DNA of 64,000 nucleotides. Origin: Methylocapsa acidiphila B2. Its GTDB lineage: Bacteria > Pseudomonadota > Alphaproteobacteria > Rhizobiales > Beijerinckiaceae. The translations under genes were made by a program, and so were the position numbers. A model generated the notes under the pieces. It searched no databases, had not been told where the DNA came from, and saw only the letters and a program-made list of their open reading frames with translations. This document shows positions 17,349 through 26,799 of this stretch, piece by piece (position 1 is the stretch's first letter; every line of letters begins with the position of its first letter). Location: positions 3,822,004-3,886,003 of the forward strand of contig NZ_KE386496.1 in NCBI RefSeq assembly GCF_000427445.1, written 5' to 3'.

Positions 17349-18574
17349 AAATCCGCGCGGAGATGGTGGAAGGCGTCGAGATGCGCAGGCTCCGGCGGGC
17401 GGCCATAGCGCTTTTCAAAGGCGCGCCGGAACATGTCTTCGGGATCGCGCTCGGCGAGCCTGACCAGAGGCGCGACGGTGTCGGCCATTGGCTCCGACTC
17501 GGCGGAAACGGCCAGGCGGGCGTCGACGAGCCTTACCGGAACGCTCTCGACGATTCGATCGACCTCGGCGCGAAAACCCGCGGCGAGGCCTTCAGGCGCC
17601 AGCCGGATCGCCAGAAAGGGCTGCTTGTCGGTCGGCAGGGCGGGATCGAGATCGAGGGCCGCCAATCGATCCGAAAGCTCGTCCAGCCTCAGCGCGCCGT
17701 GCTCAGGCAGCCGCAGGAACGGGACCGGGCGCGTCAGCGGGATGTGTTCTATGCGGGTTTCGGCGCCTTTGAGTGTCACGAGGGTGACGCCGTGGCGATA
17801 GGCGTGCTCGGTCGCGGAGAGCGGGAAAAGCGAGCCGCTATAGCGCACGCCCGCGCCGAGATCTTGGGCGCGGTGCAGATGGCCGAGCGCGACATAGGCC
17901 GCATCCCGTCCCTGGAACATGCCGGCCGGAACCGCGTGCTCGCCGCCGATGAGGATCCGTCGCTCGGCGCCTTCTGACTCGACGCCGCCGGCTACGTGGA
18001 GATGGCCCGTGGCGATGAGGGGAAGACCGGCGCGCAAGGGCGCCGCGCTCTCGAACAATTCCCCATAGAGTTCTGAGACCGCGCGAACGATGGGCGAACC
18101 GGTAGCGTCCGATGATGAAAACGGCGGCAGGCAGGCCGCGGTCGGATAGGACAGGGCGAGCGCATGGGCGGCGATCTCGCCCCATGCGTCCGCAAGCGGG
18201 ATGAGATGCCGCCTTATGTCGATCTTGCCCTCGCGCCGCGCGACATTGCCGATGACGTGGACGCGGAAACGTTCGAGCAGCGCGCCAGGCGCCTCCAATC
18301 GGCCGGCGGCGTCATGATTTCCCGCGGTGATGACGGTCGTCATGGTGGGCCGCGCGCGATGGAGGCCGGCGAGCAGATCGAAGAAGAGCCGCTGCGCTTC
18401 CCCGCCGGGATTTTGGCTGTCGAACACGTCGCCGGCGACGATGAGCGCGTCAACTTCCCGTTCCGCGACGAGAGCCGTCAGCTCCGCGAAAACGGCGCGA
18501 TGCTCGGCGTCTCGGGAAAAGCCGCGCAAGCTCTGTCCGATGTGCCAATCGGCCGTATGAACGATTCTCAGCAT
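17345..18574 (-). CDS. sbcD: Exonuclease subunit SbcD
   Basis: Mn-dependent metallophosphoesterase nuclease subunit of SbcCD (Mre11 relative). The metal-binding motifs appear in order: HTADWHIG near the N-terminus, AGDVFDS, GNHDAA, GHLHVAGG and ALGHLHRAQ. 409 residues, the usual length. It precedes sbcC with a 4-base overlap, so the pair is co-translated. folK lies upstream on the same strand with a 91-base gap; a functional link with it is not implied. Confidence 0.95.
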   Translation of the reverse strand: MLRIVHTADWHIGQSLRGFSRDAEHRAVFAELTALVAEREVDALIVAGDVFDSQNPGGEAQRLFFDLLAGLHRARPTMTTVITAGNHDAAGRLEAPGALLERFRVHVIGNVARREGKIDIRRHLIPLADAWGEIAAHALALSYPTAACLPPFSSSDATGSPIVRAVSELYGELFESAAPLRAGLPLIATGHLHVAGGVESEGAERRILIGGEHAVPAGMFQGRDAAYVALGHLHRAQDLGAGVRYSGSLFPLSATEHAYRHGVTLVTLKGAETRIEHIPLTRPVPFLRLPEHGALRLDELSDRLAALDLDPALPTDKQPFLAIRLAPEGLAAGFRAEVDRIVESVPVRLVDARLAVSAESEPMADTVAPLVRLAERDPEDMFRRAFEKRYGRPPEPAHLDAFHHLRADL

Positions 18575-18665
18575 TATCCGCGAGTTTGGCGGATTCGCTG
18601 GGCGATGACGAGCGCCGAGTAAGGCGGGGCTGAGAGGCTTTGCGAAAACTCGCCGTCGGCGCGGC

Positions 18666-19217
18666 TCAGGACTCCCCGGCCGATTGCGTCCCGGACTCGT
18701 CGATCGACCATTTTTCGATCGGCTCGGCCGCGAAGCCGGCGGCGGCCTCTTGGATTGAGCGTCCAGACAAGCTCAAGCTCGGGGCGATCTCGGCAAGCGG
18801 GATCAGCACGAAGGCCCGATTGAAGAGATCCTTGTGCGGCAGGTTGAGCTGTTCGTGTTGGAAGGACGCGTCGCCATGGAAAAGAATGTCGACGTCGATG
18901 AGGCGCGGACCCCAGCGCACCGTGGGCTCGCGGCCCATGTCGCGTTCTATGGCGGTGGTCGCGGCGAGAAGCTCGAGCGGTTCCAGCAGGGTTTCGCCCA
19001 GGGCGCAGGCGTTGGCGAAAAAATCCTGCTCGACAAAGCCCCAGGGCGCCGTTCGATAGATGGACGAAACCGCCGTCAAACGAACAATTCCGCGCTCTTC
19101 AAGAAGGTTGAGTGCGCGCCGGATATTGCCGGCCTTGTCGCCTATATTGCTGCCGAGGCCGAGGCCGATCTGCGTCCGCTGGCCGGCGCCGAGGAGCTCA
19201 GGCGAATGTGACGGCAT
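18666..19217 (-). CDS. folK: 6-hydroxymethyl-7,8-dihydropterin pyrophosphokinase
   Basis: Transfers pyrophosphate from ATP to 6-hydroxymethyl-dihydropterin, the activated pterin needed for folate. The same pterin is the precursor condensed with the aryl-ribose unit in H4MPT. HPPK features are GLGLGSNIGDKAGNIRRAL, YRTAPWG, and the signature RWGPRLIDVDIL. 183 residues, usual size with a slightly extended C-terminus. It lies 82 bases downstream of fhcC on the same strand and may be the last gene of the fhc transcript, so it may serve H4MPT synthesis, folate synthesis or both. The start is not fixed by a strong ribosome site. Confidence 0.9.
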   Translation of the reverse strand: MPSHSPELLGAGQRTQIGLGLGSNIGDKAGNIRRALNLLEERGIVRLTAVSSIYRTAPWGFVEQDFFANACALGETLLEPLELLAATTAIERDMGREPTVRWGPRLIDVDILFHGDASFQHEQLNLPHKDLFNRAFVLIPLAEIAPSLSLSGRSIQEAAAGFAAEPIEKWSIDESGTQSAGES

Positions 19218-19299
19218 GGAAAATCCAGGAAACGGCTTGCGCGCTCATTGGCCGCGAGGCTGAGAGGAAAAGCGCGCCTTGCCAGAAGGTTGGCGCGCC

Positions 19300-20106
19300 T
19301 TAGGCGGGGAATAGGATCTCGCCTTTTCCGAGCGCGGCGGAATCGCCGGCGAAACGGTGGAGCAGGCTCGAGAAGAGCTTGGCTGCGCCACGGCTTTCGG
19401 GTTTCAGCAACCGTGAGGAGAGGCTCGCAAAGGCGAGCTCATGCGCGCCACAATCGAGGAAAGTGGGCGCGAGCTCGGGTGGGTTGGCGAGCGCGATCGT
19501 GCCGCGCCGCATGAGATAGCCGGGCAAGACGCCGGTCGCGCCGAGCACGACCAAAGTTCCGGCGATCATGCGGCTACCTGGATAATCCCCGGCGGAACCT
19601 TCAATCACGAGCGTCCCGCGGCGTAGACGATCGCCAGCGCGGGCGCCGGCGTCCCCACGTACGATCAACAAGCCGCCAGTGACGCCTTCGAGCTCGCCTT
19701 CGAGAGGCCCGCCGAGGAAGTCGCCGGCATTGCCGCCAATCTCGAGCCGTCCGCCGGACAGGGCGGAGCCGGCATAGGGGCCGGCGTCGCCGGCGACGAC
19801 GAGATTGCCGCCGCTCATGCTCCGGCCGACGCATTTGCCGACGTCGCCTTCGACGATGATCTCGCCGCCCTTCAGGCCCAGGCCCACATTGTCGAGCCGC
19901 GTCGATCCGCCCTCGAAGACAATCGTCTGCGCATCGCCGGGACGAATGCGAAAGAGATCGCCGACCGTGACTTTCTCGCGCGTGGTCTGCACTTCGATCT
20001 CGGCGATCTCCTTCGCCGATTTGCCGTCGAGCCGGTGCGGGGAGAGAGGCGACAGGTCGAGCCTTTGATCCGGCTCCTGTTCGAGCGCGAGGACGAGTGG
20101 CTTCAC
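19300..20106 (-). CDS. fhcC: Formyltransferase/hydrolase complex subunit C
   Basis: Subunit of the Fhc complex that moves the formyl group from formyl-H4MPT to methylofuran and releases formate; homologous to FwdC of formylmethanofuran dehydrogenase. The protein is mostly a GltS-type beta-helix made of repeats such as GLGLKGGEIIVEGDVG, MSGGNLVVAGDAG and LSGGRLEIGGNAG. 268 residues from a GTG start (20106) that overlaps the fhcD stop as GTGA. A longer open frame to 20334 exists but lies wholly within fhcD and is Arg-rich, so it is rejected. Last of the four fhc genes. Confidence 0.95.
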   Translation of the reverse strand: MKPLVLALEQEPDQRLDLSPLSPHRLDGKSAKEIAEIEVQTTREKVTVGDLFRIRPGDAQTIVFEGGSTRLDNVGLGLKGGEIIVEGDVGKCVGRSMSGGNLVVAGDAGPYAGSALSGGRLEIGGNAGDFLGGPLEGELEGVTGGLLIVRGDAGARAGDRLRRGTLVIEGSAGDYPGSRMIAGTLVVLGATGVLPGYLMRRGTIALANPPELAPTFLDCGAHELAFASLSSRLLKPESRGAAKLFSSLLHRFAGDSAALGKGEILFPA

Positions 20107-21011
20107 GGCAGGAGATCCTTCAGATGGAAGTGGAACGGGCCGAGCTTGCCGCCGTAATTGCCGGCGCCGACGCGCACGGCGCCATCCTCTGGCCCGAGCT
20201 TGAGAATGGCCGCGAGGCCGGCGCGCATCGCCTTGGCTACCGCTTGCTCGTTCAGGCCGTCGATGACGATCTCGAGGACGCAGCCGATGTCTTCGTCCAG
20301 ATTGGTCGCCACGGCCCCACGCAAGGTCGGGCAATAGGCGTCATTGGTCGAGGCCGACATGGCTTTATATTTCGAGCCGACTTTCGAGCCGGAGCGGACG
20401 ATTCCGCCGGGGAACGGCAGGATCACGTCCTTGACTTCGTTCATCGCCGCGACCGCAGCCTCGGTCGCGCGAAAGGTGGTCTTCGGCGTCGCGCCCATGA
20501 TGAGCAGATTGCCGCCGCCGACCGCCTTTTTGGTCAGCCCGGTCGTCGCCTCGCAGAGGAATTCTCCGTCCATGACCGGAACGCGCCAGAAATGCCGCGC
20601 GCCGAACTTCTTCGACACCTGCCATCCATCGCCGAAATAGCGAATGGCGTCGCCGATCTGCAGCCGGTCCTCGCTTTCCAGATCGCCGAAACAGGCGGAT
20701 CCAGGGGAGGTGAGCACGCATTGCCCGACGCGATTGACGAGCTGAGTCTGCAATGTGTCCGACGACATGGCGAAGATGAGGACGCGCACGCCCGGCCGCC
20801 CGTCCGGCGTCTCCTTGGCGGAAATCTCGTGGTCGATGCCGGCTTCGCAGCCGCAGCCGATGACGGATGTGGCGAAGCCGGTCATGGTGACGGCGGCCTG
20901 TTTCGCCCAGCGCTGATTGGGCCCGGTGATGACGATCGCCGTGCCGCGCATGGGAAAAGCTTCGGCGAACGACTCGTCGATGCGGACGCCGTTCCTGACT
21001 ATTGGGCGCAT
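20103..21011 (-). CDS. fhcD: Formylmethanofuran:H4MPT formyltransferase
   Basis: Catalyses formyl transfer from N5-formyl-H4MPT to methylofuran, within the Fhc complex; homologue of archaeal Ftr. 302 residues, the family length. Conserved blocks include GTAIVITGPNQRWAKQAA, SVIGCGCEAGID, TSPGSACFGDL and PFPGGIVRSGSKVGSKYK. It overlaps fhcA by 13 bases and fhcC by 4, so translation is coupled. Central step between Mch and formate release. Confidence 0.97.
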   Translation of the reverse strand: MRPIVRNGVRIDESFAEAFPMRGTAIVITGPNQRWAKQAAVTMTGFATSVIGCGCEAGIDHEISAKETPDGRPGVRVLIFAMSSDTLQTQLVNRVGQCVLTSPGSACFGDLESEDRLQIGDAIRYFGDGWQVSKKFGARHFWRVPVMDGEFLCEATTGLTKKAVGGGNLLIMGATPKTTFRATEAAVAAMNEVKDVILPFPGGIVRSGSKVGSKYKAMSASTNDAYCPTLRGAVATNLDEDIGCVLEIVIDGLNEQAVAKAMRAGLAAILKLGPEDGAVRVGAGNYGGKLGPFHFHLKDLLP

Positions 21012-22633
21012 TCGACCTCCTGGAACGGATCGGGACGCGGAAGAATATGCTCCGGCACCGCGAACATATTATGAGAGACGCCGAAGTGATGGTCGTAATA
21101 GCCGGAGAGGCGACGGTCCATGGCTTTGTCATAGCCTGGATTCACCTTGAGCGTCTTGCCCCACCGGTAATGCGTGACGGTTCCGTCGCGTACGACGAGA
21201 TCGCCGTCCTTGAACACGAGATGGGCGGCGCCGAACATCTTGGCGATGTCCTTGTCCGGCGAATAGACCGCGACATCGGCGAGCCCGCCTTCGCCTAAAT
21301 GGCCGCGATCCTTCAAGCCCAAGAGCTTCGCCGGCGCGGCGCGGGTCATGATGGCGATTTCGTTCAGCGTGTACTCGCGCGCGATGGAGGGCAGCGTCGT
21401 AACGGCGAGCGCCGCCTGCGGCAGGCGCGCGGCGGCCTCGGCCCGCGCCTCGCGGCTCATGAGCAGCGCGAATACCTCTGGATAGGTCGTGAAAGGCGCG
21501 CCGTTCGGATGATCGGTCGTGAAGAAGACGCGCCAAGGGTCGTCGATCAGCAGGAAGAGCTCGAGGCCGCAGGCCCATTGCACGGCGTTGGCGAATTCGG
21601 TCTCGCGATAATGGTAAGGCACGACGCCGCCGCCCTCGGCGTCCGCGTCGAAAATCACCGATTTCTTCGGCCGCGCTTGGCCCACGGCATTGAACTGACG
21701 CAGCACGTCGGACGAAATCGTGACCGTCTGCCGGAACATGGACTGCCCAACGTCGACGGTCACATTCGGCGCAGCGTTCACAGCCGCGGCGACGGCGGCG
21801 GCGCCGGAGGAGAAGCCATGATCGCCCTCGTCGCCATAGCAATAGAATTGTAGATGGGCGAGATGTAGGGGCTTGCCGCGCGCCGCCTCGATGGTGGCGA
21901 GGGCCGTCGACACATTGCCCGGAATGCCGAGGTTATTGGCGTGCAGATGCAACGGATGTGGGATCTTGAGATCGTCGACGGCCTGCTGCAGCGCCTCGAG
22001 GATCTTGCGTGAGGTGGTTCCGTAGAAGGGCACCGCATCGTCGAGGCCGAAGGCCCGGACGTTATATTTGAAGGATGTCGCGCCGCCGGCGTTAATCGTC
22101 TTCAGGCCGAGGCCATTGGTGGCGGCCAGCGTCGCCGCGACATAATCCGCGATCGCGCCGGGCTTTTCGCCCTCCCGCAGCAGGGACAAAAGAAAATCGT
22201 CGTTGCCGAGGATCGTGAGCGCCCCCTTGTCGAGGATCGGCACGTCCGAAAGTTCGAGATGGCCTTGAAGCGCCTGATGCGGCGCGAGCGCCGGCTCGAT
22301 CACCGTGGTGAAGCCCATGGCCGCATAGCGAACGCCGGTCTCGAAGGTCGACCATTTGGCGCTCGCCAGGGGCAGGACCTTCTGCAGCGGGGCATCGGCG
22401 CGATGCAGCTCCGGCAGCAACAGGCGCGCCGTGTTCACATTGCCGCCGGCGATATGGGAATGAATGTCGATGGCGCCGGCCATGACGATCTTGCCGGTCA
22501 CGTCGTGGATCTGGTCAGGCTGTCGCCCGGCGGGCGGCGCGACGATTCGCCCGTCCTCGATCCAGAGGTCGCCGATGCCGTCGCGATTATTGACGGGGTC
22601 GACGATACGGCCGCCCTTGAGGAGAATAAGCAT
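20999..22633 (-). CDS. fhcA: Formyltransferase/hydrolase complex subunit A
   Basis: Amidohydrolase-fold subunit that hydrolyses formyl-methylofuran to formate; related to FwdA. It has an N-terminal beta-sandwich (MLILLKGGRIVDPVN), then the metal-binding HxH in GAIDIHSHIAGG (His about 58 and 60), with later conserved blocks LHLHANNLG, HLAHLQFY and FTTDHPNG. 544 residues, usual length. The ATG overlaps the fhcB stop by one base (TAATG). The C-terminus overlaps fhcD by 13 bases. Confidence 0.96.
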   Translation of the reverse strand: MLILLKGGRIVDPVNNRDGIGDLWIEDGRIVAPPAGRQPDQIHDVTGKIVMAGAIDIHSHIAGGNVNTARLLLPELHRADAPLQKVLPLASAKWSTFETGVRYAAMGFTTVIEPALAPHQALQGHLELSDVPILDKGALTILGNDDFLLSLLREGEKPGAIADYVAATLAATNGLGLKTINAGGATSFKYNVRAFGLDDAVPFYGTTSRKILEALQQAVDDLKIPHPLHLHANNLGIPGNVSTALATIEAARGKPLHLAHLQFYCYGDEGDHGFSSGAAAVAAAVNAAPNVTVDVGQSMFRQTVTISSDVLRQFNAVGQARPKKSVIFDADAEGGGVVPYHYRETEFANAVQWACGLELFLLIDDPWRVFFTTDHPNGAPFTTYPEVFALLMSREARAEAAARLPQAALAVTTLPSIAREYTLNEIAIMTRAAPAKLLGLKDRGHLGEGGLADVAVYSPDKDIAKMFGAAHLVFKDGDLVVRDGTVTHYRWGKTLKVNPGYDKAMDRRLSGYYDHHFGVSHNMFAVPEHILPRPDPFQEVECAQ

Positions 22634-23724
22634 TAGGCCTCTCCGCCGATATGTTGCGCGATCCGGTCGATGACGGAAGAGACGGAGGGAGCGTCGCTCG
22701 GCAGCGAAGCCCGGCGGGCGACAATCGCGCCGACTTCCCGCGCGAATTCCGCCGAATCATGATCGACGCCCGGGCCGCCGACCTCGACGCGGACCTGCGG
22801 CTCGTGATCGAACTTGACTTGCGAGGGGACTAGCGCGATGAGCGGAATCTGCTTTTTCCAGCGCGGGACTTCGCGGCCATAGGCCGAGATCCAGAGCGCG
22901 GCGTCGGCTTCTCCGCTGTCGACGAGGCGGGCGGCGTCGAACCGCCAGGTGTCATGCTCGGGGAAGCCGCGTCCGAATGACGTGCGCATGGGGAAGCCGG
23001 TCATCCAGCCCGAGGCTTGCAGGACGCCGCCGGCATTGGAGTCGGCGCCGAGAGGAAGGCCGGAGAATCGCGTCGTCTTGTTGAGATCGGCGAGAAGGCC
23101 ATAGAGCATCTCGATCGCGAGGCTATCGAGAAGCTCGGGACCCCAAACCGCGACGCCGAAGCGCGCGCCTTTGAGAATTTGCGCGATCTCGTCGATCTTG
23201 CGCTTGGCGCCCTTGCCGGAATTGACCGGCCGATCGGCGACGCGGGCGCGCAAGCTCGCGAGCGCGACATGCGGATCGTTCGAGTCGATCGTCGTGACGT
23301 CAAGGCCGTCGACTTGGGCCGCGGCGCGGCCCGGCGCGATCCAGACGAGCTTGCGCGTGGCGTGCGCGAGATCGAATTCCGGGACGGCGGCCGGCGCGAG
23401 CCGCTCGAGAAGCTGCGGCCAGATCTTGGTCAGATCCTTGCCGATGAAGAGGAGGACATCGGCGCGCAGACGCGCCTCGTTCGGCGTCGTGACAAAACGC
23501 CCGGCCTGGCGCATGACGTCGAGATCCGTGAAGATCTTGTCCGATTCCAGGTGGTCATAGGCGCCGCGAATGCGCTCCGCCAAGGCGATGGAGGCGCGGG
23601 CGCCGGCTATGTCGGTCCCGAGGCCGGCGACGATGGGCAAACGGGCGCGTGATAAAATTTCCGCAGCGCGCTGGGCCGCCGCGTCGAGCGAGGCCGGCCT
23701 CCCGTCGATCTGGGCTTCAGTCAT
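22633..23724 (-). CDS. fhcB: Formyltransferase/hydrolase complex subunit B
   Basis: Subunit related to the catalytic FwdB of formylmethanofuran dehydrogenase. In bacterial Fhc complexes it is reported to lack the metal-pterin cofactor and to be structural. Sequence: IVAGLGTDIAGARASIALA near the N-terminus, and ADVLLFIGKDLTKIWPQLLE. No cysteine cluster for an Fe-S centre is seen at the N-terminus, in line with loss of redox function. An upstream GTG at 23748 is open, but ATG 23724 follows a perfect GAGGAGG (5 bases before) and is preferred: 363 residues. First gene of fhcBADC. Confidence 0.94.
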   Translation of the reverse strand: MTEAQIDGRPASLDAAAQRAAEILSRARLPIVAGLGTDIAGARASIALAERIRGAYDHLESDKIFTDLDVMRQAGRFVTTPNEARLRADVLLFIGKDLTKIWPQLLERLAPAAVPEFDLAHATRKLVWIAPGRAAAQVDGLDVTTIDSNDPHVALASLRARVADRPVNSGKGAKRKIDEIAQILKGARFGVAVWGPELLDSLAIEMLYGLLADLNKTTRFSGLPLGADSNAGGVLQASGWMTGFPMRTSFGRGFPEHDTWRFDAARLVDSGEADAALWISAYGREVPRWKKQIPLIALVPSQVKFDHEPQVRVEVGGPGVDHDSAEFAREVGAIVARRASLPSDAPSVSSVIDRIAQHIGGEA

Positions 23725-24415
23725 GGCGCCTCCTCGAAAGCTGCTCACATCGCATTGGGTTCGCCCTTAATTTATTGCGGGCCGGTCCTCGGCGCCGAGC
23801 CGCGAGGTCGATATTGCGGCGCAGGCTTCGGATAGGGCTGTTAGCGCGCTTTTGTGCCGGCGGGAACTGTGAAAGCGCGCGATGGCTTCGGTTTTTTTAT
23901 TTCGGCGCAAGGAGCGGATCGCCCGAACGGCCCATGCGGGCGATCGTTCGCGGGCGGGCCGCGACCCGTGAGATCTGCATCGGAGGGTCCTCCCGCGTGG
24001 CTTTAGGCCGAAGCGACCGCGTGGGGCGCGGCCTATAGACCTCGCCGTAGCGGCTGATCAGCGTCTGGGATCTTGTGTCCGGCAGCGTGTCACGACGTTG
24101 ACGAGGCGCTAGGGCGATTGAAAAAGCGCCGCCTGGCCTTCGAAGATTCGTCCGCGTTCCCTATCGCGGGCGATCTTGAAGCCGGATATTCGATAATGCT
24201 ACGTTATGGCGCTCAGCCATGCAAGACGACGATCGATTTTTTTCAAAGCCACATTATATAGGGGCATATTTTCGTCGGGCTTGGTTTTTTATCGGCGTTT
24301 GACGATCCGCGCGATCCGCGCCAATACGCAATCAAGGCCTTTTGGATATGCTCTTTGGAAGCCCGATCGGATAAGGACGGGTTTTCAGCCGAAAGGACTA
24401 TTCGAGGAGTTGTCC
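23725..24415. other. Divergent intergenic region upstream of fhcB
   Basis: About 690 bases between fhcB (minus) and a small plus-strand gene. Bases 24180-24310 are AT-rich (GATTTTTTTCAAAG, ACATTATATAGGGG) and probably carry promoter elements. An open frame at 24073-24261 has no recognisable product or ribosome site. No gene is supported. Confidence 0.45.
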
Positions 24416-24667
24416 ATGCCGATTCAATCTTCCCTGCCCGTTCAGCGCGAGACGCAAGCGACGGCCGGCGGCGAAACGCCGAGAGCGGCGTCTTTTGCCA
24501 GGAGGCCGCGCGGTTTGGTCGCCTATAAGGGTAGGCCCGCCGCGAAGCCGGCGTCGCCGCCGGCTGAGAAGGCCGCGCCTGCGAAGGAAAGCCAGCCGCA
24601 GGCCCCGGCCGCGCCGAAGCCGTCCGAGCCGGCCAAAGAGGGCGGCGCCAAAGGTTCTCGGAACTAG
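24416..24667 (+). CDS. Small Ala/Pro/Lys-rich hypothetical protein
   Basis: 83 residues opening MPIQSSLPVQRETQAT. The middle is basic (ASFARRPRGLVAYKGR) and the tail is a disordered Ala/Pro/Lys repeat. The ATG has GAGGAG (24404-24409) with 6-base spacing, which supports real translation; a longer frame from 24206 is Arg-rich before this point and is rejected. It has no signal peptide or membrane segment. It lies between fhcBADC (divergent) and pabB (same strand, 207-base gap). Function unknown; the name would be hypothetical. Confidence 0.55.
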   Translation: MPIQSSLPVQRETQATAGGETPRAASFARRPRGLVAYKGRPAAKPASPPAEKAAPAKESQPQAPAAPKPSEPAKEGGAKGSRN

Positions 24668-24874
24668 GCGCAGGCGCAGCGCGGCGTTCGGCCGAGGCTT
24701 TTATAGAGCGTTGTCGGGGGAGCGGCTTCTGGCCGCAAAGGTTGAAAGAAAGGCGCCTGAGCCGATTTCGCGACTCTGGGAGGCCGCTTGAGGGCTGAAA
24801 TCCTCCCGATGACCGCGCGGCGCGCCGATCGGGAGGGCGAGAGGCCAGTCGGACGAAGCCGTTGAGGCGAGCCT

Positions 24875-26239
24875 ATGCATGTCATCGAGATTGCCTTTCG
24901 TGACGCGGCGGAAGCGGCCTCCGCTCTGAGTCATTTGCCGTTTCTCACCTTTCTCGACAGCGCGATGGCCGACGGCAAGCTCGGCCGCTATAGCTTTGTC
25001 GCGGTTGATCCTTTCGCGAAGCTTCAAGTCCGCGATGCGGACATCGGCTGGATCGAGCGCCTCAAGAGCCTTTTGGCGCAATATCGCATCGAACCCACGC
25101 CCGGCCTGCCGCCGTTTCAGGGCGGCGCCGCTGGGCTGTTTTCCTATGAGCTCGGCCGCAGCCTCGAGCGTCTGCCGAAGCCGGCCTTGGACGAACTCGA
25201 GTTCCCTGATCTCTCTCTAGGCCTCTACGATGTAGTGGCGGCCTTCGACGCCCTGGAGCGGCGCGGGTTCATTCTCTCGACAGGCTTGCCCGAGATGGAT
25301 CCCGCGGCCCGGCGGCGCCGAGCCGTCGAACGGGGGCGCTGGCTCGAAAGCGAACTCGGCCGGGACGCCGTTTCGCGTCCCGCCGGAAATATTTCGCTTT
25401 CAGGTTGGACGAGCAATTTCACCCGGAGCGGCTATGAGCGGGCGGTCGGCGAGGTCATCGAGCGCATTCTCGCCGGCGATATTTTTCAAGCGAACCTTTC
25501 GCAGAGATTTCTAGCCGCGGCGCCAGATGATTTCGATCATTTCGGTTTCTACAGGCATTTGCGCAAGGTCAACCCGGCGCCTTTCGCCGCCTATCTGGAC
25601 CATGCCGACTTTGTCATCGCTTCAGCCTCGCCGGAGCGATTTTTGCGGCTCGAGGGCGATCGCGTCGAGACGCGTCCGATCAAGGGCACGCGGCCGCGGT
25701 TCGCCGACGCCTTCCTCGACAGCATTCAGGCGCAGGCGCTGAGGGAAAGCCGCAAGGATCGCGCCGAAAACGTCATGATCGTCGACCTTTTGCGCAATGA
25801 TCTCTCGCGCGTCTGCCTACCGGGTTCGGTGCAAGTGCCGCAGCTCTGCGGGCTCGAGACCTTCTCCTCCGTCCATCATCTCGTTTCGTCCGTCGTGGGG
25901 CGCCTCCGCGAGGGACAAGGCGCGGTCGATCTCCTCGCCGCCGCATTTCCCGGCGGCTCCATCACGGGCGCGCCGAAGCTTCGCGCGATGGAGATCATCA
26001 CCGAGCTCGAAGGCCATGCGCGCGGACCCTATTGCGGGGCGATCGGCTATATCGGCTTCGACGGCGCCATGGATACGAATATCGTCATTCGCACGGCGAG
26101 CTTCCGCAAGGGCGCATGCGTCGTCCAGGCGGGCGGCGGCATCGTCACGGCGTCCAGCCCCGCAGCCGAATATGACGAGACGCTCGATAAGGCGCGGCGG
26201 ATCTTCGAGGCTTTTGGGGTCAAGGAACTCGCTCGATGA
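24875..26239 (+). CDS. pabB: Aminodeoxychorismate synthase component I
   Basis: Converts chorismate plus ammonia to 4-amino-4-deoxychorismate for p-aminobenzoate. The C-terminal chorismate-binding domain has the PIKGTRPR motif, whose Lys distinguishes PabB from anthranilate synthase (PIAGT), together with DLLRNDLSRV and PGGSITGAPKLRAMEI. 454 residues. Overlaps pabA by 4 bases. In this island PABA probably feeds beta-RFAP synthase (39738-40730) for H4MPT as well as folate. Confidence 0.95.
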   Translation: MHVIEIAFRDAAEAASALSHLPFLTFLDSAMADGKLGRYSFVAVDPFAKLQVRDADIGWIERLKSLLAQYRIEPTPGLPPFQGGAAGLFSYELGRSLERLPKPALDELEFPDLSLGLYDVVAAFDALERRGFILSTGLPEMDPAARRRRAVERGRWLESELGRDAVSRPAGNISLSGWTSNFTRSGYERAVGEVIERILAGDIFQANLSQRFLAAAPDDFDHFGFYRHLRKVNPAPFAAYLDHADFVIASASPERFLRLEGDRVETRPIKGTRPRFADAFLDSIQAQALRESRKDRAENVMIVDLLRNDLSRVCLPGSVQVPQLCGLETFSSVHHLVSSVVGRLREGQGAVDLLAAAFPGGSITGAPKLRAMEIITELEGHARGPYCGAIGYIGFDGAMDTNIVIRTASFRKGACVVQAGGGIVTASSPAAEYDETLDKARRIFEAFGVKELAR

Positions 26240-26799
26240 TCCTCGTCGTGGACAATTACGATTCTTTCGTTCACACGGTCGCCGGCTATCTGAGCGAGCT
26301 CGGGGCGACTCCGGTGGTGGTGCGCAACGATGCGCCGCTCCCCGACGAGACGCCTGAGGCGATCGTGATTTCGCCTGGACCCTGCACGCCGAATGAGGCC
26401 GGCGTCTCCATGGCGCTAATTCGCGAATATTCCGGCCGGGCGCCGATCCTCGGAATTTGCCTCGGCCATCAATGCATCGGACAGGTTTTCGGCGGGACAG
26501 TGCGGCGCGCCTTGCGTCCGATGCATGGCGAGGCGAGCCTGGTGCGCCATGACGCGTTGGGCATCTTGGAAGGGTTGCCAAGCCCGCTCAATGTCGGGCG
26601 CTACCATTCCCTCATCGTCGATCTCGAAGGCGGCGAGGCCTCGCTCGCCGCCACGGCCTGGTCGCAGGACGGCGAGATCATGGCCTTGCAGCACCGCGAG
26701 CATCCGACCTTCGGCGTGCAGTTTCATCCGGAATCGATTCTTACCGAGCACGGCCATCAAATCCTGCGAAATTTCCTTGGGCGCATCGTCAGACAATGA
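26236..26799 (+). CDS. pabA: Aminodeoxychorismate synthase glutamine amidotransferase
   Basis: Class I glutamine amidotransferase giving ammonia to PabB. The motifs are complete: LVVDNYDSF at the N-terminus, oxyanion SPGPCTPNEAG, nucleophile Cys in LGICLGHQ, and the His/Glu pair in VQFHPESILTEHG. 187 residues, usual length. TrpG cannot be excluded by sequence alone, but the position between pabB and pabC with 4-base overlaps on both sides makes PabA the better name. Confidence 0.95.
   Translation: MILVVDNYDSFVHTVAGYLSELGATPVVVRNDAPLPDETPEAIVISPGPCTPNEAGVSMALIREYSGRAPILGICLGHQCIGQVFGGTVRRALRPMHGEASLVRHDALGILEGLPSPLNVGRYHSLIVDLEGGEASLAATAWSQDGEIMALQHREHPTFGVQFHPESILTEHGHQILRNFLGRIVRQ

Noticed and set aside
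20107-20334. N-terminal extension of fhcC
   Set aside because: Lies entirely within fhcD and is Arg-rich; GTG 20106 overlapping the fhcD stop is the natural start.
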